Assembly (NCBI RefSeq): GCF_001499965.1
Contig: NZ_LQIT01000005.1
Coordinates: 62,001 to 126,000 of the forward strand
Length of the DNA: 64,000 nt
Reading direction: 5' to 3'
DNA from: Mycobacterium sp. GA-2829
GTDB lineage: Bacteria > Actinomycetota > Actinomycetes > Mycobacteriales > Mycobacteriaceae
Shown here: piece after piece, positions 8,262 to 18,085 of the stretch
How positions within the stretch are numbered: the first letter of the stretch is position 1
Layout: the number at the start of each line of letters is the position of its first letter
Notes under the pieces: model-generated
The model's input: the letters and a program-made list of their open reading frames with translations, nothing else
Databases searched by the model: none
Told to the model about the DNA's origin: nothing
Position numbers and translations under genes: made by a program

Positions 8262-10454
8262 GTGCCGATCCCACCCGACGGACCCGCATTCGGTGTGGTG
8301 TGCGACGTCGACGGGGTCCTGCCGATCACCCATGTGCGCAGGCAGTGGGGCCGGGTGCGGGCGCTGCTCAATCGCAGTCCGCGCGACCGCCGGTCGGTGC
8401 TGGGCATGCCGCATCTGGTACGCCATCTCGCCGAGTCCGAGCTCACGCCCGAGGTGTTCTACCTGACCGCCGCCCCCGACCTGTCCGCGCAGGTGATCGC
8501 GGAGGTCCTCGACAACACCGGCTACCCGCCCGGGACCACGCTCACCGCAGGCGGTGACCTCGCCCCGGGCTGGCTCGTCGGGCAGAGTCTGGCGCCCAAG
8601 CGGGCGGCGCTCGACCGGCTGGCCGAACAGCATCCCGACCGGCGGTGGATCCTGTTGGGCGACGACGCCGGAGCCGACCCCCACCTGTTCGCGGGGTTCG
8701 CGCGCGAACATCCGGGCCGGGTCGCAGTGATCGCGCTGCGCGAGGACTTCATCCGGACCTACCGCCCGGTGCGCGGCGACGAGTTGCCCGGGGTCAGTGT
8801 GGTCGCGGCACCGAACGCCGAGGAGTTGCTGCCGCAACTCAACGCCGTCCTCGAGCTGCGGACCCGACGGCACACGGCGATCAACGGATGGTTCCTGGCC
8901 GCCGGGGAACGCGGTAACGACGCCACCCGGCTACGGGCGTGGACGACGCAGAATTCGGTGACGCCGCTGCTGCACGGGCGCACCTACTTCGCCGCACTCG
9001 CCGAGGCGTTGGCCGCAGCCGGGTCCGGGGACCTGATCCTGATGGCCGGGTGGCGTGCCGACGCCGACGAACGACTCACCGACGACGGACCGACCGTCGC
9101 CGATGCGCTCTGCGCGGCCGCGCGACGCGGCGCGACGGTACGAGTGCTGTTGTGGCGCGCCCACATCGGCGCGCTCGGGTACCACCTCGAACAGAACCGC
9201 GACTTCGCCAGGACCGTATCCACGGCCGGTGTGGAAGTGCTTCTCGACCAACGCATCCGGGCGCTCGGCAGCCACCACCAGAAGGCGGTCGTGATCCGGT
9301 ACGCCGGGCGGCCGTCCGAGGACGTGGCGTTCGTCGGCGGCATCGACCTCGACCGCGGCAGCCGCGACGACGCCGGCCACCGCGGTGACCCGCAACCCGA
9401 CGCGTCCGACGACCTGTACGGCGCCACCCCGGCCCGCCACGATCTGCAGCTGCGGCTGCACGGACCCGCCGTCCGCGAGGTCGAGGACGTGTTCCGGGAA
9501 CGCTGGGACGATCCGGCCCTCACCAGCCGACTGCCGTGGCAGGTCGTCTCGGACCTCGTGTACCGCACCCGCCGCACGGCGACACCGCTTCCCGAACCGG
9601 CGCCCGACCCGCCGGTCGCCGGTGACTGTGCGGTGCAACTGCTGCGCACCTATCCGCGTCGCAGGCCCGCGCACCCGTTCGCCCCGCTGGGTGAGCGCAG
9701 CGTCGCCCGCGGTTACGCCAAGGCGCTGCGCCGGGCGCGGCGGCTGATCTATGTCGAGGACCAGTACCTGTGGTCGGTCGACGTCGCGCGCATCTTCGCC
9801 GCGGCGTTGCGCCGGTCACCGGATCTGCATCTCATCGCGGTGGTGCCGCGCCGCGTCGACCAGAAGGTGGCGACCAGGGCGGCGGAGATGGGTCAGCTCG
9901 AGGCGATGGCGATGGTGCGCACCGCCGGCGGGGACCGGGTGCAGATCTTCGACATCGAGAACGCCGAGGGCTGGCCGATCTACGTGCACGCGAAGGTGTG
10001 CATCGTCGACGACGTGTGGGCGGTGGTGGGCAGCAACAACCTCAACAACCGCTCGTGGACCCATGATTCGGAACTGGCCGCCGCCGTCATCGACGACGAG
10101 CGGGACACCCGCGCACCCGCCGACCCCGGTGGATTGGGTGATGGCGCACGGCGATTCGCGCGCCGGTTGCGGCTGGACCTGATGCGCGAACACCTCGAGC
10201 TCGATGATGATGCCGACCTGCTCGACCCCGACCGGGCCGCCGCGACCGTCCGCGCGGAGGCCGCCGCGCTCGACGCCTGGCACGCCGGCGGGTGCCGCGG
10301 GCAGCGGCCGCCGGGCCGCCTGCGTCACCACGAGTTCCGGCACGACCGGGACCGCCCACCCGCCCGGCACCGGTGGCTGACCATCCCGGCCTATCGCATC
10401 GTGCTCGACCCCGACGGGCGGCCGTTGGGGATGCGGTTGCGCCGCGCTTATTGA
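8262..10454 (+). CDS. Two-domain fusion: App1/DUF2183-like phosphatase plus phospholipase D
   Basis: A 730-residue protein if the GTG at 8262 is used; I prefer it because the HAD motif then starts near the N-terminus. A GTG at 8175 is also in frame. Residues 10-200 look like the App1-type phosphatidate phosphatase domain: C-D15-V-D17-G-V-L, Y-L-T-A-A-P, P-K-R and L-L-G-D-D. Residues 220-660 carry two phospholipase D active-site motifs: H339-x-K341 (S-H-H-Q-K, with G-G-I-D downstream) and H576-A-K-x4-D583, with G-S-N-N-L-N-N. No signal peptide or membrane segment is visible. The first domain would dephosphorylate phosphatidate and the second would make or transfer it, so the two could act in sequence. 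Substrates are inferred. Confidence 0.82.
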   Translation: MPIPPDGPAFGVVCDVDGVLPITHVRRQWGRVRALLNRSPRDRRSVLGMPHLVRHLAESELTPEVFYLTAAPDLSAQVIAEVLDNTGYPPGTTLTAGGDLAPGWLVGQSLAPKRAALDRLAEQHPDRRWILLGDDAGADPHLFAGFAREHPGRVAVIALREDFIRTYRPVRGDELPGVSVVAAPNAEELLPQLNAVLELRTRRHTAINGWFLAAGERGNDATRLRAWTTQNSVTPLLHGRTYFAALAEALAAAGSGDLILMAGWRADADERLTDDGPTVADALCAAARRGATVRVLLWRAHIGALGYHLEQNRDFARTVSTAGVEVLLDQRIRALGSHHQKAVVIRYAGRPSEDVAFVGGIDLDRGSRDDAGHRGDPQPDASDDLYGATPARHDLQLRLHGPAVREVEDVFRERWDDPALTSRLPWQVVSDLVYRTRRTATPLPEPAPDPPVAGDCAVQLLRTYPRRRPAHPFAPLGERSVARGYAKALRRARRLIYVEDQYLWSVDVARIFAAALRRSPDLHLIAVVPRRVDQKVATRAAEMGQLEAMAMVRTAGGDRVQIFDIENAEGWPIYVHAKVCIVDDVWAVVGSNNLNNRSWTHDSELAAAVIDDERDTRAPADPGGLGDGARRFARRLRLDLMREHLELDDDADLLDPDRAAATVRAEAAALDAWHAGGCRGQRPPGRLRHHEFRHDRDRPPARHRWLTIPAYRIVLDPDGRPLGMRLRRAY

Positions 10455-10475
10455 GACCCGTGATAGGCAGGACCG

Positions 10476-11111
10476 GTGAACACCCAACCGCCGCTGCTGT
10501 TCGCACTCGATCTGACCGGCACGTTCGTGTTCGGGCTCAACGGGGCGTTGACGGCACTGCGGGCGACCCACCTCGACGTCGTGGGTGTGGTGACGCTCGG
10601 CATGATGACGGCGTTGGGCGGCGGGGTGATCCGTGACGTGCTGATCGGGGCGATCCCGCCCGCGACGTTCGTGGACTGGCCGTACTTCATCCTCGCGGTG
10701 GGCGGGGCGCTGATCGCGTTCGCGCTCAACCACGTCCTGGCGCGTTGGGAGATGTCGATCACCGCGCTCGACGCGATCGGGCTGAGCGTGTTCGCGGTCA
10801 TCGGCACCATGAAGGCACTGGCCTACGGGCTCGGGGTCGCCCCGGCGGCGCTGCTCGGGGTGATCACCGCCGTGGGCGGCGGCACGATCCGCGACGCCCT
10901 CGTCGGACAGGTGCCCACGGTGCTGCGGAGCGAGCTCTACGCGATCCCGGCGCTGATCGCCGCGCTGCTCACGGTGCTGATCATGCGGCTCGACGTGTAC
11001 AACCTGGCGACGGCGCTGGCCGCGGCCGGCGTGTGCTTCGTGATCCGGATGCTCGGGGTGCGGTATCACCTCAACGCGCCGCGGCCGCCCGGCTATCGTC
11101 CGGAGACATGA
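10476..11111 (+). CDS. TRIC-type cation channel family membrane protein (UPF0126)
   Basis: A 211-residue integral membrane protein made of an internal duplication. Each half has three membrane helices, and the G-G-G-V-I-R-D and G-G-G-T-I-R-D motifs occur at equivalent positions (near residues 49 and 135). This is the signature of the UPF0126/TRIC family; prokaryotic members form trimeric channels for monovalent cations. The GTG at 10476 is the only reasonable start. Its last codon overlaps the ATG of the WrbA-like gene (ATGA), so translation of the two is probably coupled. Confidence 0.88.
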   Translation: MNTQPPLLFALDLTGTFVFGLNGALTALRATHLDVVGVVTLGMMTALGGGVIRDVLIGAIPPATFVDWPYFILAVGGALIAFALNHVLARWEMSITALDAIGLSVFAVIGTMKALAYGLGVAPAALLGVITAVGGGTIRDALVGQVPTVLRSELYAIPALIAALLTVLIMRLDVYNLATALAAAGVCFVIRMLGVRYHLNAPRPPGYRPET

Positions 11112-11707
11112 CGAAACTTGCAGTGATCTACTACTCGGCGACCGGGCACGGCACGAAGATGGCCGAGCGCCTCGCCGCGGCGGGCGAACGCGCAGGCGCC
11201 GACGTGCGGGTGCGCCACATCGCCGAGACCAGAGACCCCAAGACGTTCGCCGAGAATCCCGCCTGGTCAGCGAATTACGAAGCGACCAAAGATCTTCCGG
11301 CCGCCAGCGGGGACGACGTCGTCTGGGCCGACGCGGTGATCTTCGGCTCCCCCACCCGCTTCTCCAGTACGGCGTCGCCGTTCCAGGCCTTCTTCGACTC
11401 GCTCGGAGGTCTGTGGGCGCACGGCAAACTGGCCGACAAGGTGTACGCGTGCTTCACCTCGAGCCAGACTGTGCACGGCGGACAGGAGACCACGCTGATC
11501 GGGATGTACACCTCGCTCATGCACTTCGGGGGCATCCTCGTGCCGCCGGGCTACACCGACGGGCTGAAATTCGCCGACGGCAACCCCTACGGGGTCAGCC
11601 ACGTCACCGGGCCGCACAACCAGAACGACCTCGACGACGCCACGCTGGCCGCGCTCGACCACATGGCCACCCGCGTGGTCACCGTCGCGGCGAAACTGGT
11701 GACGTGA
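11108..11707 (+). CDS. WrbA-like NAD(P)H:quinone oxidoreductase (flavodoxin fold)
   Basis: A 199-residue FMN protein. The phosphate-binding loop is Y-Y-S-A-T-G-H-G-T (about residues 8-16). S-P-T-R-F and H-G-G-Q-E-T-T are WrbA hallmarks that contact FMN. WrbA enzymes reduce quinones by two electrons and protect against redox cycling. It is translationally coupled to the channel gene upstream and to the DODA-like gene downstream (GTGA overlap at 11704). A link to menaquinone chemistry is possible from location but is not shown. Confidence 0.88.
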   Translation: MTKLAVIYYSATGHGTKMAERLAAAGERAGADVRVRHIAETRDPKTFAENPAWSANYEATKDLPAASGDDVVWADAVIFGSPTRFSSTASPFQAFFDSLGGLWAHGKLADKVYACFTSSQTVHGGQETTLIGMYTSLMHFGGILVPPGYTDGLKFADGNPYGVSHVTGPHNQNDLDDATLAALDHMATRVVTVAAKLVT

Positions 11708-11712
11708 CGCCC

Positions 11713-12549
11713 ATGCCTGCGGCGTTCATCGGGCACGGCAGTCCGATGAACGCGCTGGAAGTGAACCGCTACACCGCGGCGTGGCGCGCCTTCGGGGCGG
11801 CGGTGCCGAAACCGCGGGCGATCCTCGTGGTCAGCGCGCACTGGTACATCAACGCGACCGCCGTGACCGCGATGCCGCGGCCCCGCACGATCCATGACTT
11901 CTACGGGTTCCCGCAGGAGTTGTTCGACGTGCGATATCCGGCCCCCGGACTACCCGACTTGGCCGACGAGGTCAGTGAGGTGGTGCACCCGACGTGGGTG
12001 GGCGCCGACATCGACAGCTGGGGTATCGACCACGGCACCTGGTCGGTGCTGGTGCACGCCTTCCCCGATGCGTCGATCCCGGTGGTCCAGCTGTCCATCA
12101 ACGCCGATAAACCGCTGGACTACCACCTCGACCTGGGTGCGAAGCTGGCCCCGTTGCGGGAGCGCGGCGTGCTGATCCTGGCCAGCGGCAACGTCGTTCA
12201 CAACCTGAGGGCGATGGACTGGAACCTCGCCACGGGATTCGATTGGGCGCAGCGCTTCGACGACGCGGCCCGAGAGCAGATCCTGTCGGATCCGTCCGGC
12301 GCCGCCGGGCTGACCGGGCACGCCGACTACGGGATCGCGGTGCCGACCCCGGACCACTTCATCCCGTGGCTGTACCTGGCCGGGCTGGCTGCCGCGGGCG
12401 AGGACGAGGCGCGGGTGCTCGTCGACGGCTACTCGTACGGGTCGCTGTCGATGACGGCCTACACGCTGGGGTTGGAACCCGTTGCGGTCGAGGATGTTTC
12501 GGCGACCCAGCAGCCGCCGAACGCACCCGCCGACACGTCGAACATCTGA
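11713..12549 (+). CDS. Extradiol ring-cleavage dioxygenase, DODA/LigB type
   Basis: A 278-residue protein of the class III extradiol dioxygenase family (YgiD/4,5-DOPA dioxygenase). Visible hallmarks are F-I-G-H-G-S-P-M-N near the start (metal-ligand His), V-V-S-A-H-W-Y (second His), W-G-I-D-H-G-T-W-S and G-N-V-V-H-N-L. The metal is iron or zinc depending on the member; the substrate is unknown. The ATG at 11713 gives the family's usual start. A GTG at 11704 overlapping the previous stop is an alternative. It converges on menG with a 3-bp gap. Confidence 0.85.
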   Translation: MPAAFIGHGSPMNALEVNRYTAAWRAFGAAVPKPRAILVVSAHWYINATAVTAMPRPRTIHDFYGFPQELFDVRYPAPGLPDLADEVSEVVHPTWVGADIDSWGIDHGTWSVLVHAFPDASIPVVQLSINADKPLDYHLDLGAKLAPLRERGVLILASGNVVHNLRAMDWNLATGFDWAQRFDDAAREQILSDPSGAAGLTGHADYGIAVPTPDHFIPWLYLAGLAAAGEDEARVLVDGYSYGSLSMTAYTLGLEPVAVEDVSATQQPPNAPADTSNI

Positions 12550-12552
12550 CGG

Positions 12553-13239
12553 TCAGGGTTTGACCGCGGCGTGCAGCGCCACGATCCCGCCGGTGAGGTT
12601 GCGCCACCGCACCTGCGACCACCCCGCGTCCGCGATCCGCTGCGCCAGACCCGGCTGATCGGGCCAGGCCCGGATCGATTCGGCGAGGTAGACGTAGGCG
12701 TCGGGATTCGACGCCACCGCACGCGCCATCCGGGGCAGCGCCTGCATCAGGTACTCCTTGTACAGCGTGGCGAACGCACGGTTGGTCGGCGTGGAGAACT
12801 CGCACACCACCAACCGGCCGCCGGGCCGCGTCACCCGCGCCATCTCCCGCAGACCCGCGACGTGGTCGACCACGTTGCGCAGGCCGAAGCTGATCGTCAC
12901 CGCGTCGAAGGAGTCGTCGGCGAACGGCAGTTTCGTCGCATCCCCGGCCACCTTCGGCACGTCGCGCCCGCGTCCCGCCGACAGCATCCCCACCGAGAAG
13001 TCGGCGGCCACGCACCACGCGCCGGAGGCGGCGAGTTCGACCGTCGAGACCGCGGTGCCCGCCGCGAGGTCGAGCACCTTGTCGCCGGGTCCGATGCCCA
13101 GCGCCGCGCGGGTCTGCCGACGCCAGAACCGGTCCTGCCCCAACGAGAGCACGGTGTTGGTGATGTCGTAGCGGCGTGCCACCGCGTCGAACATCGACGC
13201 GACCTCATGGGGGTTCTTGTCCAACGACGCCCGGCTCAC
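12553..13239 (-). CDS. menG: Demethylmenaquinone methyltransferase
   Basis: A SAM-dependent C-methyltransferase converting demethylmenaquinone to menaquinone, the last ring modification. The 228-residue length fits MenG/UbiE. Visible are the N-terminal [16 protein letters not shown] motif [21 protein letters not shown] and [11 protein letters not shown]. It corresponds in position to M. tuberculosis Rv0558. The two genes that lie between menJ and menG in M. tuberculosis (Rv0560c, Rv0559c) are absent, and about 5 kb of other genes occupies the space. Confidence 0.95.
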   Translation of the reverse strand: MSRASLDKNPHEVASMFDAVARRYDITNTVLSLGQDRFWRRQTRAALGIGPGDKVLDLAAGTAVSTVELAASGAWCVAADFSVGMLSAGRGRDVPKVAGDATKLPFADDSFDAVTISFGLRNVVDHVAGLREMARVTRPGGRLVVCEFSTPTNRAFATLYKEYLMQALPRMARAVASNPDAYVYLAESIRAWPDQPGLAQRIADAGWSQVRWRNLTGGIVALHAAVKP

Positions 13240-13307
13240 GACGCCGACGCTACCTGTGAATGTCCTGGCTTCGGGAATGGGGGACGCCGCCGCCCTTGTT
13301 AGCGGGT

Positions 13308-14132
13308 ATGAGTGGAAAAGTCTGGTTCATCACTGGTACATCGCGCGGATTCGGCCGCGAATGGGCGATCGCCGCACTCGAGCGGGGTGACCGGGTGGCG
13401 GCGACCGCACGCGACACCGCGACCCTGACGGATCTGGTCGACAAGTTCGGCGACGCGCTGCTGCCCATCGCGCTCGACGTCACCGACCGCGAGGCGGACT
13501 TCGCCGCCGTCACACAGGCGCACGACCATTTCGGACGCCTCGACATCGTCGTCAACAACGCCGGCTACGGACAGTTCGGGTTCATCGAGGAGCTCTCCGA
13601 ACAGGAGGCGCGCGACCAGATCGAGACGAACGTGTTCGGAGCGCTCTGGATCACCCAGGCCGCCCTGCCGTACCTGCGGGCGCAGCGCAGCGGCCACATC
13701 GTGCAGGTGTCGTCGATCGGCGGGATCAGCGCCTTCCCCAACGTCGGGATCTACCACGCGTCGAAGTGGGCGCTGGAGGGGTTCTCGCAGGCGCTGGCGC
13801 AGGAGGTGGCGCCGTTCGGCGTGCACGTGACGCTGGTCGAGCCGGGCGGGTTCTCCACCGACTGGGCGGGCCCGTCGGCCAAGCACGCCACCCCGATCCC
13901 CGACTACGACGAGGCCAAGGCGCAGGCGCAGGCCGCCCGCAGCAAGCGCAATGCCACACCGGGTGATCCCAAGGCGTCGGCGAGCGCGATCCTCAAGGTC
14001 GTCGACGCGGAGAACCCGCCGCTTCGGGTGTTCTTCGGCGAGGTGCCGTTGAGCATCGCCAAGGCCGACTACGAGAGCCGGCTGGCGACGTGGGAGGAAT
14101 GGCAGCCCGTCGCGGTCGAGGCGCAGGGGTAG
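13308..14132 (+). CDS. Short-chain dehydrogenase/reductase
   Basis: A 274-residue classical SDR: cofactor motif T-G-T-S-R-G-F-G (about residues 8-15), N-N-A-G-Y-G, and the catalytic S...Y-H-A-S-K (Y-x3-K near residue 150). The substrate is unknown. The basic residue in T-S-R-G suggests NADP. The ATG at 13308 is the natural family start ([10 protein letters not shown]). It is divergent from menG across 68 bp and followed by aconitase on the same strand after 60 bp. It closely resembles in style the SDR at 38085-38927, with which it shares the W-F-I-T-G-T-S-R-G start. Confidence 0.88.
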   Translation: MSGKVWFITGTSRGFGREWAIAALERGDRVAATARDTATLTDLVDKFGDALLPIALDVTDREADFAAVTQAHDHFGRLDIVVNNAGYGQFGFIEELSEQEARDQIETNVFGALWITQAALPYLRAQRSGHIVQVSSIGGISAFPNVGIYHASKWALEGFSQALAQEVAPFGVHVTLVEPGGFSTDWAGPSAKHATPIPDYDEAKAQAQAARSKRNATPGDPKASASAILKVVDAENPPLRVFFGEVPLSIAKADYESRLATWEEWQPVAVEAQG

Positions 14133-14192
14133 GCCGCTGTTTGACGGGCTACCGACCCGGTAAACCTGCCTGAAACGGCGGAGGAAGACGGT

Positions 14193-16196
14193 ATGCCGGC
14201 GAATGTCACCCAGAAACTGATCGAAGCGCATCTCGAATCCGGGGAGATGACCCCCGGCGAAGAGATCGCGATCCACATCGACCAGACGCTCACCCAGGAC
14301 GCCACCGGGACCTTGGTCATGCAGGAGCTCGAGGCGCTGGACCTCGACACCGCGCGCACCGACGTCAGCGTGCAGTACGTGGACCACAATCTGCTGCAGA
14401 CCGACGAGAAGAACGCCGAGGACCACGAGTACCTGCGTACCGCGGCGCAACGCTTCGGGTTGTGGTTCTCCAAGCCGGGCAACGGGGTGTCGCACCCGAC
14501 GCACATGCAGCGCTTCGGCATCCCCGGCAAGACGATGGTGGGCTCGGATTCCCACACCCCCGCCGCCGGCTCCCTCGGCATGCTGGCGATCGGCGTCGGC
14601 GGACTCGAGGTGGCGGTCGCGATCACCGGCAAGCCGCTGCACTTCCGCATGCCCGAGATCTGGGGTGTCCGCTTGGAAGGCGAACTGCCGGAATGGTGTT
14701 CGGCCAAGGACGTCATCCTGGAGATGCTGCGCCGCCACGACGTCAAGGGCGGGGTGAACCGCATCATCGAGTACTACGGACCCGGCCTGGCGGGTCTGAC
14801 CGCGATGGACCGCCACGTCATCGCCAACATGGGCGCCGAATTGGGGGCCACCACCACGGTGTTCCCCAGCGACGACGCGGTCCGCGACTTCCTGCGCGCG
14901 GAGGACCGCGAGGACGATTGGATCGAACTGGTCGCCGACGACGGCGCGACCTACGACATCGACGAGACCATCGACCTGTCGCAGATCGAGCCGCTGATCG
15001 CCAAGCCGTCCTCGCCGGGCAACGTCGTCCCCGTCCGGGAGGTCGCCGGCGAGGAGATCGCCCAGGTCGTGATCGGCTCCAGCGCCAACCCAGGGCTTCG
15101 CGACTTCGCGATCGCCGCGGCGATGGTCGACGGTCGGCAGACCTCGCCCGCCGTGAGTTTCGACATCAACCCCACCTCCCGGCAGATCCTGACCGATCTC
15201 ACGAAGATGGGTGCGACCACCTCGCTGGTCATCAGCGGCGCCCGGATCCACCAGGCCGGCTGTATGGGCTGCATCGGGATGGGCCAGGCCCCCGCGACCG
15301 GACACAACTCGTTGCGCACCATGCCCCGCAACTTCCCCGGCCGGTCGGGAACCAAGGAGGACAAGGTCTGGCTGTGCTCGCCGGAGACCGCCGCCGCCTC
15401 CGCGTTGACCGGGGTCATCACCGATCCGCGGGACTGGGCGCGCGACCAGGGCGTGGATTACCCGACGCTGGAGATGCCCGAACGCAACTCGGTCAACACC
15501 GCGATGTTCGTTCCACCGCTGGACCCCGACGAGGCGAAGAAGATCACCCCGGTGAAGGGGCCGAACATCTCGCGGCTGCCCGACCCGGAACAACTTCTCG
15601 ACGAGTTCGAGGCGCCGGTGCTGCTCAAGGTGGGCGACAACATCTCCACCGACGAGATCTCGCCCGCCGGCGCCAGGGCGCTGCCGTATCGGTCGAACAT
15701 CCCCAAGCTCGCGCAGTTCAGCTTCACGCAGGTGGACGAGTCCTATCCCGAGCGGGCCGAACAGGCGCGCGACACCGGACACATCGTCGTCGGCGGGGAG
15801 AACTACGGCCAGGGGTCCTCACGCGAGCACGCCGCGATCGCGCTGCGGCACTTGGGCCTGCGGGTCGTCATCGCGAAGTCGTTCGCCCGGATCCATTGGC
15901 AGAACCTCGCCAACTTCGGCGTCCTCGCCCTGGAGTTCGTCGACCCCGACGACCACGACCGGATCGACCAGGACGACACCCTGGCGTTGAGCGGCCTCCA
16001 CGACGCCGTCAACGGCACCGACACCTTCTCCGTACGGAACGTCAGCAAGGACTCGACGTTCGAAGTGCGCCATCGCCTCTCACCCCGGCAGGCGCAGTAC
16101 GTCCTCGCCGGGGGGCTGATCCCGCAGCTCACCCGCGAAGACGGCGGCCAGGCCGCCGAAAAGGCGACACGCCCGGACGCTGAGCCGACCGACTGA
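14193..16196 (+). CDS. Aconitate hydratase, small (~650-residue) family, atypical cluster-ligand motif
   Basis: A 667-residue member of the aconitase superfamily, which isomerises citrate and isocitrate. It differs from the ~940-residue AcnA usual in mycobacteria. Visible motifs are D-H-N-L-L-Q, D119-S-H-T122, the cysteine pair G-C357-M-G-C360-I-G and the swivel-domain G-Q-G-S-S-R544-E-H. The loop that normally supplies the first Fe-S cysteine (G-S-C-T-N) reads G295-S-S-A-N-P, with serine in place of cysteine. Either the cluster is ligated differently, or the enzyme acts on another substrate or is altered. A clear ribosome-binding site (GGAGGA) precedes the ATG at 14193. The acidic C-terminal tail looks disordered. 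Confidence 0.85.
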   Translation: MPANVTQKLIEAHLESGEMTPGEEIAIHIDQTLTQDATGTLVMQELEALDLDTARTDVSVQYVDHNLLQTDEKNAEDHEYLRTAAQRFGLWFSKPGNGVSHPTHMQRFGIPGKTMVGSDSHTPAAGSLGMLAIGVGGLEVAVAITGKPLHFRMPEIWGVRLEGELPEWCSAKDVILEMLRRHDVKGGVNRIIEYYGPGLAGLTAMDRHVIANMGAELGATTTVFPSDDAVRDFLRAEDREDDWIELVADDGATYDIDETIDLSQIEPLIAKPSSPGNVVPVREVAGEEIAQVVIGSSANPGLRDFAIAAAMVDGRQTSPAVSFDINPTSRQILTDLTKMGATTSLVISGARIHQAGCMGCIGMGQAPATGHNSLRTMPRNFPGRSGTKEDKVWLCSPETAAASALTGVITDPRDWARDQGVDYPTLEMPERNSVNTAMFVPPLDPDEAKKITPVKGPNISRLPDPEQLLDEFEAPVLLKVGDNISTDEISPAGARALPYRSNIPKLAQFSFTQVDESYPERAEQARDTGHIVVGGENYGQGSSREHAAIALRHLGLRVVIAKSFARIHWQNLANFGVLALEFVDPDDHDRIDQDDTLALSGLHDAVNGTDTFSVRNVSKDSTFEVRHRLSPRQAQYVLAGGLIPQLTREDGGQAAEKATRPDAEPTD

Positions 16197-16206
16197 CACG
16201 GGTGGA

Positions 16207-17334
16207 TCAGGCGGCCCTGACCCCACGGATGCCTGCGACCGCCTCGTAGTGGCCGATGAGTTCGTCGCAGATCGCCGGCCAGGTCCGGCCCAGGACGCCG
16301 CGCCGCGCCGCGACCGAGTAACGGTCCCGCTCGTCGACGAGATGGCCGACGGCCTCCGACAGCCGGTGCTCGAAATCGGCGACCTCCAGCAGCAGGCCGG
16401 TGCGGTACGGGGCGACCAGGTCGCGTGGGCCGCCGGCGTTCGGGGCGACGACCGGCAGACCTGAGGCCATCGCCTCCTGCACCGCCTGACAGAACGTCTC
16501 GTGCTCCCCCGGGTGCACGAACACGTCCATGCTCGCGTAGGCCGCCGCCAGCGCGTCGCCGTACAGCGCACCGGTGAAAACCGCTGTCGGCATGAGGTTT
16601 TCGAGTTCGGCACGGTCGACGCCGTCGCCGACGACGACCACCTGCACATCGTCGCGGGCGCTGAGCGCCGCCAACCGTTCGACGTGTTTCTCCGGCGCCA
16701 GCCGGCCGACGAATCCGACGATCGGCCTGCCGCCGGGCGACCACCGTCGGCGCAACCCCTCGTCACGCGCCGACGGTGCGAACCCGGTGACGTCCACACC
16801 ACGCGCCCAGCGGTGCACCCGCGGCACCCCGTGCGCCTCGAGATCGGCGATCGCCGACGTCGACGGCGCCAGGGTGCGGTCGGCGAGGCTGTGCAAATGG
16901 CGCGTCCACGCCCACGCCGCCCGCGACGCCGCCCCCATGCCGTAACTCTGCGCGAAACCCGCGACGTCAGTCTGGAACACCGCGACCGTCGGCACCCCGA
17001 GGCGACGCGCGGCGTGCACCCCGCCGTACCCGAGCAGCGCCGGCGACGCCAGATGCACCACGTCGGGGTCGAATCCGCGCAGCACCCCCAGCATGCGGGG
17101 CCGCGGCACTCCCAGCGGCAGGGACGTCACCTTCGGGAACATCCGCGAGGGCACCCGATGGACCCGCACCCCGTCGTGCACCCGGTCGGCCGGGGGCTCC
17201 CCGCGGGGGGTGTCCGGGGCGATGACTATCGCCTCGTGTCCGGTGCGCCGCAGATGCTCGAGCACCCGCAGCACCGAGTTGGTGACGCCGTTGACGTTGG
17301 GGAGGAAGGACTCTGCGACGATCGCAACGCGCAC
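16207..17334 (-). CDS. mgtA: GDP-mannose-dependent alpha-mannosyltransferase (MgtA-like, GT4)
   Basis: A 375-residue GT-B glycosyltransferase. The N-terminal domain has [13 protein letters not shown]. The C-terminal domain has [15 protein letters not shown] and the donor-binding [18 protein letters not shown], equivalent to the E-x7-E motif. By position (between menG and menD) it matches M. tuberculosis Rv0557, first called PimB and later MgtA, which mannosylates a glucuronosyl diacylglycerol used for lipomannan-like glycolipids. It acts at the cytoplasmic face of the membrane. Donor and acceptor here are inferred from that family. Confidence 0.82.
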   Translation of the reverse strand: MRVAIVAESFLPNVNGVTNSVLRVLEHLRRTGHEAIVIAPDTPRGEPPADRVHDGVRVHRVPSRMFPKVTSLPLGVPRPRMLGVLRGFDPDVVHLASPALLGYGGVHAARRLGVPTVAVFQTDVAGFAQSYGMGAASRAAWAWTRHLHSLADRTLAPSTSAIADLEAHGVPRVHRWARGVDVTGFAPSARDEGLRRRWSPGGRPIVGFVGRLAPEKHVERLAALSARDDVQVVVVGDGVDRAELENLMPTAVFTGALYGDALAAAYASMDVFVHPGEHETFCQAVQEAMASGLPVVAPNAGGPRDLVAPYRTGLLLEVADFEHRLSEAVGHLVDERDRYSVAARRGVLGRTWPAICDELIGHYEAVAGIRGVRAA

Positions 17335-17418
17335 GAGCCGAGGCTCTCAGCGCAACCTGACCGCCAGGTTGCGTCGCGGCATACGTGACACGAAGACCAG
17401 GGGCGGTACCGTTTCCCT

Positions 17419-18084
17419 GTGCGGATCTGGATCGCGCTCGTCGCCGCGGCGCTGGTGCTGCTGACCGTCGGCTGCACGCGTGAGGTCGCCGGCATCGCCC
17501 GTCAGGACCCCAACCAGCCCCGCACCGCCGTGACCGAGGACGGCTACGGCATCCTCGTCGGCGATCCGGACGCCTCGGCGCAGATCGAGGTGTTCACCGA
17601 ACCACAGTGCCCGCACTGCGCCATGCTGCAGGCCGACTTCGGCAGCGAGATGACCAGCTACATCAGCCTCGGGCAGTTGGCGGTCATCTACCGGCCCGTG
17701 ACGTTCCTCGACCGCGAGACCGACCATTCCGCGCGGGTGAGCAACGCGATGTTCGCCGCCGCCGACGCGGCACCGCGTGCGGTCACCTTCCAGGCGTTCG
17801 TCGAGGACCTGTGGGCGCATCAGCAACCCGGCGGACAGGGCCCGTCCAACGACGAGATGGCCGACATGGCGCAGCGCAGCGGCATCCCAGCCCCCGGCGT
17901 GCAGGCGATCCGCGGCGGCGGCGAGGCCGTCGACACCGTCGACATGACCGACCTCAACGTCGAACTGCTCGCCCAGGTCAACGCCGACCATATCGGCACA
18001 CCCACCGTGTACGACCTGGTCAACGACGAAGTCCTCGACATCAGCGACCAGAACTGGTTGGCGAACCTGGTCGCGACCACCTAG
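17419..18084 (+). CDS. DsbA-like thioredoxin-fold lipoprotein
   Basis: A 221-residue exported lipoprotein. Residues 1-18 form a signal peptide with lipobox L-T-V-G-C19. The mature part has a thioredoxin-fold domain with the redox centre C64-P-H-C67 and the cis-proline region G-T-P-T-V-Y near residue 195. It probably oxidises or isomerises disulfides in the envelope, like mycobacterial DsbA-type proteins. The GTG at 17419 is the only start that retains the signal peptide. It diverges from mgtA and converges on the alcohol dehydrogenase gene. Confidence 0.85.
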   Translation: MRIWIALVAAALVLLTVGCTREVAGIARQDPNQPRTAVTEDGYGILVGDPDASAQIEVFTEPQCPHCAMLQADFGSEMTSYISLGQLAVIYRPVTFLDRETDHSARVSNAMFAAADAAPRAVTFQAFVEDLWAHQQPGGQGPSNDEMADMAQRSGIPAPGVQAIRGGGEAVDTVDMTDLNVELLAQVNADHIGTPTVYDLVNDEVLDISDQNWLANLVATT

Positions 18085-18085
18085 G

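Noticed and set aside
13299..15782. 827-codon minus-strand open frame antisense to aconitase and an SDR
   Set aside because: Composition is Arg/Gly/Asp/Val-rich as expected from the complement of GC-rich genes, with no recognisable motif; the plus-strand genes have clear motifs.
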